This document shows positions 1-64,000 of a stretch of DNA of 64,000 bases, piece after piece. Location: assembly GCA_013398295.1 (NCBI GenBank), contig VZSF01003482.1, forward strand, positions 305,809-369,808. Direction: 5' to 3'. The notes beneath the pieces were generated by a model that was not told the origin of the DNA, searched no databases, and saw only the letters and a list, made by a program, of their open reading frames with translations. This DNA is from Chionis minor. Lineage: Eukaryota > Chordata > Aves > Charadriiformes > Chionididae. The stretch's first letter is position 1; the number at the start of each line of letters is the position of its first letter. A program made the translations under genes and the position numbers.

Positions 1-140
1 CCCCCCACCCCCGCTCCGGGGTGCTCTGGGTTGGGCTGTTGTATGCTTGAGAAGAGCACCTCCCGGCAGGCGGCCAGCAGGCGAGCCCCTAATCCCTTTC
101 ACACCGCTAAATCTGTGAGAGGCGCTGCTCTTTATCTGAT
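1..140. promoter_or_regulatory. GC-rich, CpG-containing edge upstream of CHD1
   Basis: The first ~130 bases are clearly richer in G+C and CpG than the AT-rich sequence that follows. They lie about 0.9 kb upstream of the exon that carries the CHD1 start codon. The simplest reading is the downstream edge of a CpG-island promoter or part of a non-coding first exon cut by the window start. I see no convincing splice donor that would fix an exon end, so this stays an inference. Confidence 0.35.
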
Positions 141-1064
141 TATCAGTGAGTTTATACTTGCAGTCCATTTACCGTGAGCCTAAACTTTCTCCTAGCTGTA
201 TGGAATACTGTAGTGATCTGATTTAAGGTGCTTTTGTATGTGGAATAATCATCATTCCTTCTGTGGGACCTTGTTGGTCTGGTTTAGTGGAGAGACTTCT
301 TTTAAACGGGACAGTTTTTATCTTCCTGCCTGTACCCACCACTGGCTCTGAGCATGATGTGTGTATCTGGAAGTGCTTCCACTATGCTTTGTCCGTGAAA
401 TACATTTTACTTAGCGGAACATCTTATACCTATAGTTTTTACCTGTGTGTTCAGGTAGGCAGTTCTTTAAAATTACCATCTACTTGGTCCTGAAGTCAGT
501 ACTATGGCCAAAGTTAAGCCACGAGGTATAATGCATACATGAAGTACACTGTTCTTCCCGCCCTGCAATACTAAAGAGAATGCAGTTTCCATAACACTTC
601 CTATTCTGCAGCTAGTGGGTTCAGCAAAAATTTCCGTCTTGATAGCACCATGAATGAAAAGTTGCATAAAGAAGAATAATAGTTTGTATGCTGGGACCCA
701 ACTGCAGTTGAACAAAAAACTAGACAGGTCTTTACATTCCTGCATTTTGTGTATTTCATTTAGTTCTTTCAATTTTTTTTTGAAGTGTAACTAATAAAAA
801 GACCTGTCCTTCTCCTGAGAATGTTTTTTCTGGTTTTCACAGGCATCAGCAAAGATTTTGTTTTGGTTTTTTTTCAGTCAAGAAAATGGTGATAAAATGA
901 TAAGCCATGAAGCTATTCACACAAAAAGCTATTTTTCAGTTAAAAACATGGCACCAAATATGATTCCCCCTTTCAGTGTTAGTGAAAGACCACGTTATTT
1001 TTGGTATCTTTTTAGCTGCAAGCATACTTTCAAATTACGTCAATGTTTTCCTCTACTATTTTAG

Positions 1065-1216
1065 GTATTTGGGGAGAAATCTTGAATACCTGCAGAGAAC
1101 ATTAGAGCAAACGCATCACCTGGAAAACATACAGAGTACCAAGAAGTGGATTCTTGATATCCACCTTCTAACCTGAGTGGACTTTTATTTATCACTTAAA
1201 CTTCTTAATATTTACA
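1065..1216 (+). other. CHD1: CHD1 5' UTR part of the start-codon exon
   Basis: A pyrimidine-rich stretch ending in TTTTAG at 1064 looks like a splice acceptor, so the start-codon exon probably begins at 1065. The leader from there contains no ATG before 1217. It has an in-frame stop (TAA, 1169-1171) upstream of the start, which rules out a longer N-terminus in this exon. A further non-coding exon upstream is expected but not identified. Confidence 0.6.
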
Positions 1217-54750
<53,534 letters not shown>

Positions 54751-55355
54751 CAAAGACTGACATTTTCTGGACCTTCTTTTAGCCATATACAGTAAACTAA
54801 CACAGTAATTGCCTTACATGACTTGAAAGATACGGACTGGATATTCTATCAGTAGCAGTATTGTTACTTCTTTCCAGGATGCAAGGTCTATTATCCCAAC
54901 AGAAGAAAAATATTTTTGTATTTAAAGTTTATGCTGCACTGTGCTGCAAATGCTGTGGCACTCTTTTTTAAGAAATGGAAGATGTTTACTTTTACAGGGA
55001 CCTCAACACTGCCCCTTTCAGACTGGATCTTACTATGAAACTCTTCATGTCAAAGTGGTTTTAGGCTGAACACGTTTTAAATTATGTTTGTAAATGAACT
55101 TTTAAACACTGACCTGTGCTCATATTTCAGGAAGGAATGAGGAATTTATTTTCTTTTGTTTCTTAGTAAAGAACTCTCAAGGACTTTGTTCACTTTCCAA
55201 AGCTACTTGTTTACATTGTACACTGCGACCACCTTGCCGCTTTTCATCACAAGCTTGAATATTTAAATTCTGTACCTATAACTGTAAAATAGCCAGGATT
55301 TCTCCTGTTTGTGATCAGTTATAATGCCTTTTTACAAAACAAACAAAATCATCAT

Positions 55356-55361
55356 AATAAA
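55356..55361 (+). terminator. CHD1: Candidate CHD1 poly(A) signal AATAAA
   Basis: A canonical hexamer about 605 bp after the stop codon, followed by A-rich sequence. Confidence 0.4.
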
Positions 55362-55522
55362 AAACCACAAAACAAAAAACTACAAACAAATGGCTGTAAA
55401 TTATTGTAAATTAATTAAATGAGCTTTTTTCCCTCTCAGGCTTTTTTTGACTGTTCCTTTCCCCACCAACTCAGGCCTTCTTGTCACAAGTATGAAACAA
55501 AATCAATGTACTTACACGTTTT

Positions 55523-55528
55523 AATAAA
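55523..55528 (+). terminator. CHD1: Candidate CHD1 poly(A) signal AATAAA
   Basis: A canonical hexamer about 770 bp after the stop codon. Confidence 0.4.
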
Positions 55529-55668
55529 ATATCTTGATGGAATCACTGTTCAGAATGTAAAAATGGGGAAAGGGAACATTTTATTCCATTTAGTGCTCCT
55601 TTTTTATGGATACTTTAGATACATGTTTTGGTTTTTTTGTTTTCTTGTTTATGGGGATTTTTTTTTCT

Positions 55669-55674
55669 ATTAAA
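55669..55674 (+). terminator. CHD1: Candidate CHD1 poly(A) signal ATTAAA
   Basis: The common variant hexamer, followed within 20 bp by GTGTTGTGATTGTTTG, a good GU-rich downstream element. On context it is the best of the three candidates. Confidence 0.45.
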
Positions 55675-55690
55675 CTGTCAGTGTTGTGAT

Positions 55691-58600
55691 TGTTTGAAAT
55701 GAAATGGTAAGAAACATCCAGCTAAACTGTGCTCTGGAAAGCTTTTCAGGTGCATTGGTTTTAAAGAAGGAGTGTTAAATACCTGAACACTTCAGAATCC
55801 AAATCAGCCAAAATTTATTGTAAATCCATTTGTGTTCCCTCTTCAACACGGGCAATAATGTCAAATGTGCTATGCAGCCAGTTAATATTTTAGAAGATTT
55901 GAATGACTTTATTGACGGAATTGTTACAGTGCACACTGATTGTACATAGATAACTTCTATCTGACAAATTAAATTTAAACTAAAAGGACATGTGGGCTCT
56001 TGTAGTTTTCTGCTGTGTTTTTCTCTACAGCATTACTTTTTCTCAGATTTACCCATAAAAGTATTAAACCCTTAAGTACTATATTTTAATATGTAATTCA
56101 ATAATTAGGGAAGATATCTAGCCTGGCATCATGTGGTTGGAGCTGTATCTGTTTCTCCAATTTTTCTCTGCTCTTGCAATGTTGAGGAATTTTTCCAATT
56201 AAATAGGTTTATATGAAAACATTAATATAGAACAAAAATCTCTTCAGAGTGTCTGTTACAGGATCTCACTATAGGCGCAGGTGCTGCACATTAAGTTTTA
56301 ATCTTGTTTGATGTAGGCTGGGACTCGGTTAATTAACGCTGCTTAATCTCTTAACTCTTCATCTTCCTAGGATCTGGAGGGTTTTGAGTTGTTCTGCTTT
56401 TAAGCTTAATTGCTGAAGCGGTGTTTAGGCAGTGGAGCGGTGTCGGATGATGTTGTGCGTGTGTGCCACATGTCGTCTTCTGCTTGGTGACAATGTAGAA
56501 GTTGGAGCATCTCCGAACACTGACTGGTGCTTAGTGCTCGGGTTTTGGCGTAGGTCCACCAACAGCGCCTAGGTAGAGCAGTCCCGCTAAGCCTGGTTCA
56601 CCATCAGGGTGGCTGTATTACGGCATTGCGGCTGAGCACGTCTAACATAATGTGGTTAGTCTGCATCCATTTTTTGTTAAAGGTATCTCGGGTGTCTCTG
56701 AAATAGGCATGACGAAATACTTGATGGCTTTGATGATTAGGATCTTTGGTGGTTAGTCTGTGCTAACTTTTATTTTATTCAGTCATACTCACAGATTTAC
56801 AAATCACGTTGGCATTTGTTGGCATCATGGTTTAAATTTTCCCCCTCTGGTTTCAGTTCAGTCTTAAGCTTGATGGTGGAGCCTCCACTGCTTATGATGC
56901 TGACCGTTACCATGTATCTTACTATTTAGAAGAATCCCATATCCTCTGCGCATAAGCCACGTATAATTCATTTGCCATGCACACACATTTGATCCTTCTT
57001 TTGTTCACTTTGAATTAAAAGTCTTCAAGGGGTGTGTCCAGCTCCGAAGCATACATGAGATATTAACGTTACCTGCCCGTAAAAGGTTTTGGAAATTAAG
57101 AATTCTGGTGACTGCAAGAGAGCTCTTGTATGGTGGTTGGTAAAGATTCAGGTGTTTCATCTGCCATGCATAGAAGTCCAAGATTTCCATCTTGATCCTG
57201 CTATGTATTAAGTCTATCATTCCCAGTACTGCCTAAAGAGAGTAGATTGATCGTCAGTCTGAAAAAGCACGTTAAAAAAAAATAATGTATTGCTGCTATT
57301 AATTCTAAGGACACGGAAATGCATGCTCTGACTGGCCGCCGTTAGTTCATCAGCTGCCGTGTTGGCATCATCGCCTACCTGCTGGCGGCCACTCCGTGTG
57401 CTTTCCCCATTTAGATCTTCAGTGCAGATGTCCTGGTGTCTGAGCAGCACTCACACAGCTTCTGGTTTCTGAGAGCCTTTCGCTACTATCAAGAACAAGG
57501 CTGACAAAGGATTCAAGCAGCAACTGCGAAAGGAGGGCAGTTTCTGCAGAAACATGATGCTCCTGCAGAAGGAGAGTGCCCCCACTGCCCGTTGAGGCAG
57601 GGACAGGCCTAGAGCACTGACTCCCTAGGCTGAACACCTTCCACACCTGTTTTTTCAGAGCTCAATGGCTTGTTTTGTCCCTTGCTTCATGTTCTGTCAT
57701 CAACAAACAGATCTTGTCACCGCCACAGCCCTTATTGTTGAGCTGCAGGGCTCCCACGTAAAGTGTAAAATGCCAGTCAAGTGCTCTTGTAGGGATGTAT
57801 TTTAAGGAGCTGTTTCAGTCTCCAGTGTTGTGCCTAGGGTTGTGTTCAGTGACAACAGCTTTTTTTTGGTAGTAAATTACCATTACGTAGGAAGATGGGC
57901 AAGACTGAAGACATGAAAGGAGATCATCCCAATACAGCGTTTTTTCCTGATGAGACCTTTTATTGCAAGTTTCTCAATGATCAGGATTTATTTGAACAGC
58001 AAATTAACTAAATCCTAGATTCTTTGTGTGTACTATGACTGAAATGAGGTCATTTAATTTTTAACTTTATAGACATAGATGTAGACAATTTCTTGCTTCT
58101 ATTAGAGAGCAGTAAAGACTATTAAAATAGGTAATGCCTGGTATGAGTCCTCCACTTGTACTGAACTATGTCAGGACAGTTAGGTAGTGCTGTCACTTTT
58201 ATCTCTTCATTCTTCCAACAAGCTGGCATGGTTACACCTGAAATTTAAGCTTTGTTCTTAAAACTTTACACTGAAGCTTTTATTAGTGAAACGCTCCAGA
58301 AGCAGTAGCTGAGAGTTGTGTGAGACACTGCTAGGAGCAGAAAGGAGATTGATTGTTTCTTATCCTTTCCATTTTTCGCTGCAGTCCAATTATTCTTCTT
58401 AAGATACAAATCGAGAAGACTGAGTAATGGGAAGCACATTCTGGTCCACTCATCCTTCTATTCTCACGCTGGATGGGGTCAGTGAAAGATCTTCCTTTAG
58501 AGGGAATACTAAACACTAAAAAGAATGTTTCTAGTATGTGTTTTCCAAGCCCCCTAGCCCTACCAATTTATTGGTAGCTATATTTATTTTTTTTTCCTAT

Positions 58601-60120
58601 ATTACAAGTGAAAAATTGCTTGGAATAAATTACTACATTTAATGATGATTGTTAATTTGCACAAAGAAGTAAGAATTGGCATTGACCTGTTCAAAAAAAC
58701 CATTTCTGGACCTAACATACAAAGAACGTAATTCTACTTTTTCAATTATTTCTAACTTTTTCATAAACATATTGTGGGAGCTGCTTACTTTGTTTTACAC
58801 TCTAAAGCTCAGCGTTAGGCTGTTAATTTATATATATATCAATATCACTCCCACTTAAAATATACCAGCAGAATAATTTTTTTGAAAAACCTTAGATATT
58901 TGTTCATATTCTCTATGATATATATTGTAGAAAAAATTGAGGGAGGGTGTTGTTTTACAGAAAAGTGGCAAGTCCTGGTCACGTGTGTAATTTTTAGTTT
59001 GCTCCAAACCTTCATTATTTACATGAACTGATAAATGCTGAAAATTTGCATGGATTTATTGTGGATTATCAAGACACTATTTCAAATTTATTTTCTTCCA
59101 TTGTACAGTATGACTTAACTTCACGAATATTAATCATTTACAGGAAGTAAACTGAGCAACAGTCCTTTGAGATACATAAGGTCCAGAGGATTTTATGCAG
59201 CAACTTCATGGCAATTAATTACAGTTCTTTGTTTAGTCAACACCTGAGATCTAACTGTAACCCCAAACTACTTAGTCATAGCTTGATTCTTTACGTACTT
59301 CTTTTATTCTAGCTATGAGGAAAATTGTAGCCAATACTCTACAATAACATAGATGAATTATATGTGAGGTAGCTGCTCTCTGAACCTTGGTTAAGTGCTT
59401 TATCTTTCTGTGACAAGTGACTCGCAACCTTTGGCCACAGCAAGTAACGTGGCCTCACACATGGAAGCTCCTGCACATCTGGAACTCTTTTCCGTTATGG
59501 AACTAAGATAGAAGACATCTCTTGCATGTATTATGTTGTACTGATAGTCAGGCAGTAGTGATCTATTTCCCCTAACCCTCCTGAAATATTTCCTTGGCAG
59601 CACATGTTATCTGTTACATGATTGATTATGAAGAGGATAGTGATCAATTTGCCTCCCACCACACGGCTGCAAAGGACCCTGCAGCACCTGTACTGCCAGA
59701 ACAATTCATACATTGCACAGGTCAATCTTGGGCAACATCTGAAAGGCCTCTGGGAAAGAAGTCTGCAAGGGATGGGCCATGGGCCAGATCTTGTTGCCAA
59801 ACCACGGCACGGGCACATTCTTACTGAGAATTAATCCAGCGGTACCAGCTATATTCTGTAATTGATTTGTAAACTTTTAGTACAACATCGTGCCCTTTTG
59901 TGTGAAGGGTGTAAATGGAAGTCAGTGAAAATACACAATACTCAATAAAGCCATATGAAATATTTTTCTGTTTAGGATTTCCTGCAAAAAATATTAATCC
60001 TGAACTTGAGCAAATTGGTGTAACTAATTGTGAGAGCTGGGCATTACCACAGCTGATCCTGTAAAGTTAGAGGTACCATGTTTGCACCAACAAGAAAGGA
60101 GGGCATTGCTCGCAGGATGA
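55691..60120. other. Downstream intergenic region
   Basis: No recognised gene. Mostly AT-rich, with an unusual CpG-richer block at about 56350-57700 and short open frames near 59530-59830 followed by AATAAA at 59944. In other vertebrates RGMB lies beyond CHD1 in convergent orientation; no RGMB coding sequence was found on either strand. Confidence 0.5.
59944..59949 (+). terminator. AATAAA hexamer, possible end of an unidentified transcript
   Basis: A canonical hexamer about 110 bp after the end of two overlapping + strand open frames (59594-59827 and 59622-59834). Neither frame is recognised, so the hexamer may be chance or a distal CHD1 poly(A) site. Confidence 0.25.
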
Positions 60121-60123
60121 CAG

Positions 60124-61480
60124 TCATGGAATCATAGAATGGATTAGGTTGGAAGGGACCTTAAAGATCATCTAGTTCCGACCCCCCTGCCCTGGGCAGC
60201 GACACCTCCCACTAGACGCGGTTGCTCAAAGCCTCATCCAACCCGGCCTTGAACACTTCCAGGGAAGGGACATCCACAGCTCTTCTGGGCAACCTGTTCT
60301 GGTGCCTCACCACCTTCACAGTGAAGAATTTCTTCCTGAGACCTAATCTAAATCCATTCTCTTCCAGTCTGAAGCCATCACCCCTCGTCTTACCGCTACA
60401 TGCGTCTCCCTCTCCAGGGCCTCCTCTGTAGGCGCCCATCAGATACTGGAAACTTGCTATGAGGTCTCTGTGGAGCCTTCTCTTCTCCAGGCTGAACAAC
60501 CCCAACTCTCTCAGACCGTGCTCACAGCAGAGGCGCTCCACCTCTCTGACAGAGATGTCATGTGGAACAGTGTCAAACGCCTTGCACAAGTCCAGGTAGA
60601 TGATGTCAGTTGCTCTTCCCTTATCCACCAATGCTGTAACGCTGCCGTAGAAGACCATCAAATTTGTCAGGCACAACATGCCTTTAGTGAAGCCATGTTG
60701 GCTGCCACCAATCACCTCCTTATTTTGCATGTGCCTTAGCAGTTTCCAGGATGATCAGCTCCATGATGTTGCCAGGCACAGAGGTGAGACTGACCAGCCT
60801 GTAGTTCTTCCTTTTTTACCCTTTTTAAAAACAGGGGTTATATTTCCCCTTTTCCAGTCAGTGGGACCTTTACCAGACCACCACAACTTCTCAAATGGAC
60901 AGTGGCTTGGCAACTTCATCCACCAGCTCTCTCAGTAGCTGCAGATGAATCTCATCAGGTCCTATGGACTTCTGCACCCTCAGGTTCCTCAGCTGGTCTT
61001 GGACAGCCTTACGGCCATGTGGAGGGTGCCTGGCTACACTTCGTAGGAAAGAGGAGTCAGGCGCGTGTGTAATTCTTGGGTGCCAGCCAACTGACCATGG
61101 GGGAGCTGGTGCCAGTCCCTCTGACCCCTGCTATTCAGATCTGAAGTATCCCAGTCCAGCTTGGTACTGCATGGCCCTGATTCTCCCAGCCCAAATCCTC
61201 ACCCCGCAGTTTCACCCTCGGTATTCCCCAGGGTGCACTTTTGTCAACCTGCCCCAGAGGCAAGGAAGGAGAAAGCCTTTCTCTCAGCTTCCCGCTCCCT
61301 CTCACCGTTGCTCGGCTCTGAATCCATCTGTTGCAGCTTGTTATCCACATCCTTAATTTCACCCTCCAGTCGGACTGTTTTCTCCAGGGCCTCCAGCTCA
61401 GGGCACTCATGCAGGCAACCTGCATTCCCCCAACAGCTGACTTTTTTTGAAGTGTGCTGCCTCTATGGCTATCCAAAACC
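60124..61480 (-). mobile_element. CR1 LINE, minus strand, internally deleted
   Basis: The 3' tail (rc of TCATGGAATCATAGAATGG) is at 60124. Going up the element (rightward) come the CR1 3' UTR, the RT C-terminal part, then an abrupt jump near 60550-60560 to the RT palm motif [13 protein letters not shown] and the SQHGFTKG block. Further up are MELI-type RT N-terminal remnants (to about 60980) and a coiled-coil-like segment near 61320-61440 that may be ORF1. The part beyond about 61000 is assigned with less certainty and the element may reach 61660. A 172-codon frame (60212-60730) still crosses the deletion. It is dead as a LINE. Confidence 0.85.
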
Positions 61481-64000
61481 CACCTTGACCCTTGGCTGGC
61501 TGCTGCAGATATGGAAGCTTGTGCATCCCTGTAAAATTGGAGCTTGAATTCTCATTTTGGTGAGGATTTTGGAAACCCAGGCAGATTGCTCTTCCCCAAA
61601 ATCCACCAAGGGTGTTTCTGGAGAATAGAAATGGAGGCCATCCCTGAGGAGATGTCACTCATGTGACATATCTAGGATCCTGTGAAGCACGTTGTGTTCT
61701 TGGGGAACGCCTAGCGAATAGTTCATACCTGACTTAAGTTCATACAGCTGAGTTCATACAGCTAAGACAGGGGCTTGCTCTACGCTAAAAATCACGCAGA
61801 GGAACTATGGTGAGAAAGAGAAGGCAAGATATGCTGCAAGTCTGTCCTTAAGCTGTTAAGGAGCTGGCAAAACTGCTAGAACTGGTAAAACCAGAGTGCT
61901 CCAGAGCACAGCAGTGCTTACTTAATGTTGCGATAGCCCTGATTTTGACAGTTCTGGAGACTATCAGCGTGGTTTAATGGCGGACTAAATACTACAGTCA
62001 AAAAGTTGTCGTACTTTTTTGCAGGTACTGCCCAAGTACTCCTCATGAGCTTTATTGAAGGTGAGATGAAAAATACATAATTATTGAAGAGTTACAGGAA
62101 TTGCTGACCTAAGACTTTGAGACTTTTTAAAATATAAACTTTTGGTCCTGTTAGGAGGCTTAAATTTAGATCTAGACTGAGTTCATACACTAAGGCTGAA
62201 GCCCAAAGAACATACTTGGACATTATTACTATTTATTTGCTAAAAGTAAGTATTTTATTTGCCACAGACTTTTCAGCAAACTCAGCTTTAAGTCTGTCTT
62301 CTCTGAAAAAAACACCCGTAAATCACGACAGAAAATCACATACCACTGATCACATACAAGAACTTAATCAGGCCTTTCATTACTGCAGTACGCCAAGACC
62401 CCAGCTGAGTTTTAACTGCAACAGAGTTAGTATTTGCTGAAGTAATTGGAGCATTTGGAAAGTAATCTTCTCACTCATCACTTAAAATCAGCTATTGGTT
62501 TTGGTTTGCAGTAATCCTAGCACTGATAAATTACTATTTGTCCTCAAACCAGGACATCATCTGTAGTGTATAGACCAATTAAAATTAACAAATATTTATT
62601 TTACATTCTTTTTAATCACAGAGGAGCAAAGAGAACTTCAAAGCTCTCTTTTTTGTGAGCACATCGAATCATTCTTTTAAGTGAGGCTTAATTTACAAGT
62701 TAAATTACAAGTTTCTGAGATACTTAAGAATATATTCCGTGAAACTGTCTGTGCCTGTTAGTATCATAATTAAGTGCTATGTCTTGTGAATCTTGGAAAT
62801 GTGAAATGTAGTCAATGACTGAGGAACACGCACAACTACCATGGCACTGAGTCTCCATAATAAAAATGTCAGAAGTCCACAGCCTTTTTTAAATGCCTTT
62901 CAATTCTTTTGTCTGGAACCAGCTGCTCCACCTCTTTTTGGTACTGTTTGCAAATGAACTGTTAATATGAGAGACAGCATTCTCTTTTACATTTTAATTA
63001 AATTAGATGGGGGGGTGGGGGTTGGGGGGGTGTTTGATGATATTCTTCCTGTAATGAAAACTGCAGATGGATTCTCTATCCAGAACCGAATAGGCAAATG
63101 CGTTTTAAAAAGATCTTGAACAGAAAATTGTAATTATACCTCACTGAAGTCTATCAAAACTATCAAATCTAGACGGGTAAGGTCTAGTCCAGTCTTTTTC
63201 CTGGCATGAAAGTACACAGGATTGGAAAATTACCCTTATCTTCCCAGCATCTTAAGGGTTCACTAAGTCATGTCAAATTCCAAATAAATACATCTGAAAA
63301 GTTAAATCCCAGATACTCATTAACCATCACGCTGGTGGGAAACCTGTGCAGGAAAAAGATACTCCAGGAGCTTTAATGAAAACGAAAACGGACATGAAGC
63401 ACTGCATTCTCTGTTTTGGTGCTTTAAAACCACCTTCTTCCTTTCAAACGTATTGTATTGGGACAGTCTCTGGAGAGTTGTTTGGAGTGTATGTCCATGA
63501 GCTAACAGAACAGATCACCCTCTAGGTCCTCCAGCACATTCCGGTCAAGTTTTAAAAGTATATACTTCCAATCTATCTGTTACGTTATTTTTCATAGTGC
63601 AGTCTTCCCCATTCTGTTTTAAGTGAATTCATTATATCATATATTCATTCTCAGACAAGAATGCAGTCAGACTACTAGAACAGATTAATATGAAATTATG
63701 CCCAGTAATTACAGTCCGCAAGTATGTATATCTCTTGAAGTAGTTACCTTTGTGAAGTTTAAGGATGTAACTTCAGACAATCGTAGATGACTACCCTTCT
63801 GCAGTTTTAAAATTCCAGGGAAAACTCCATAATCAGGACTGCAAGCTGGAGAAAACTCAACCCCAGTTGGTCTGTCACAGCGACACCATGGGAGAATGTG
63901 TGAAGTTTAGATAGAGTTTGTATTATTTCAAATTACAGTACTGAAAACAAGGAGATACGATGTCTCTTATGGCATCGATTTACTTGTGAATTACCCAATT
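61481..64000. other. Intergenic sequence at the right end
   Basis: No gene recognised. It contains a short tandem of AGTTCATACAGCTR near 61737-61764 and a G-rich run at 63009-63031. Otherwise AT-rich sequence without recognisable repeats. Confidence 0.5.
63009..63031 (+). repeat. G-rich tract with quadruplex potential
   Basis: Long G runs separated by one or two T bases, flanked by AT-rich DNA. This is the strongest G-run cluster in the window. Confidence 0.6.

Larger units (their letters stand above)
54751..55690 (+). other. CHD1: CHD1 3' UTR
   Basis: AT-rich sequence after the stop with no coding signal. It ends most plausibly after one of three poly(A) signals (55356, 55523, 55669). The exact cleavage site cannot be read from sequence, and longer forms using distal signals are possible. 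Confidence 0.6.

Noticed and set aside
55691..64000. RGMB, the expected convergent neighbour of CHD1
   Set aside because: None of its conserved coding segments could be found in the right-hand flank; it presumably lies outside the window.

Overview
The window is avian nuclear DNA. It is AT-rich and intron-rich, and it carries CR1 LINE 3' ends, a solo LTR that resembles a bird ERVL family, and an old hAT DNA transposon. Two single N bases (1543, 24789) point to a draft assembly. The only gene I can support is CHD1, which encodes chromodomain helicase DNA-binding protein 1. It lies entirely on the + strand. I assembled 36 coding exons (1217..54750). They join without a frame break into 5430 nt, or 1809 residues plus stop, and every intron is GT-AG. 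This looks like a functional copy.

Which copy it is: CHD1 is the classic bird sexing gene, with diverged Z and W copies. The interval usually used for sexing in intron 16 spans about 655 bp here and the one across intron 22 spans about 377 bp. From what I know of these markers, the first value fits the Z copy (about 600-650 bp) rather than W (about 400-450 bp). I therefore favour CHD1-Z. The species cannot be named.

Layout: 1-1064 is the GC-rich edge of the upstream region plus non-coding sequence. 1065-1269 is the 5' UTR and first coding exon. Intron 1 is 17.9 kb and holds a CR1 3' end (about 3845-4655), a dead Buster-type hAT transposon with both terminal inverted repeats and a degraded target-site duplication (11460-13951), and a candidate poison exon (15098-15229). 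Exons 2-6 (19156-24773) encode the Ser- and acid-rich N-terminus. Exons 6-9 encode the two chromodomains, 10-19 the Snf2 ATPase, 20-28 the bridge and SANT-SLIDE DNA-binding region, 29-31 a highly charged linker, 32-33 the CHCT helical domain, and 34-36 the His/Ser/Arg/Asp-rich tail. A solo LTR sits in intron 9 and a CR1 fragment in intron 16.

Downstream, the 3' UTR has poly(A) signals between 55356 and 55674. After it comes about 9 kb without a recognised gene. This part contains a CpG-richer block of unknown nature (about 56.35-57.7 kb), a possible transcript end at 59944, and a minus-strand, internally deleted CR1 (about 60124-61480). RGMB, the usual vertebrate neighbour on this side, was not found.
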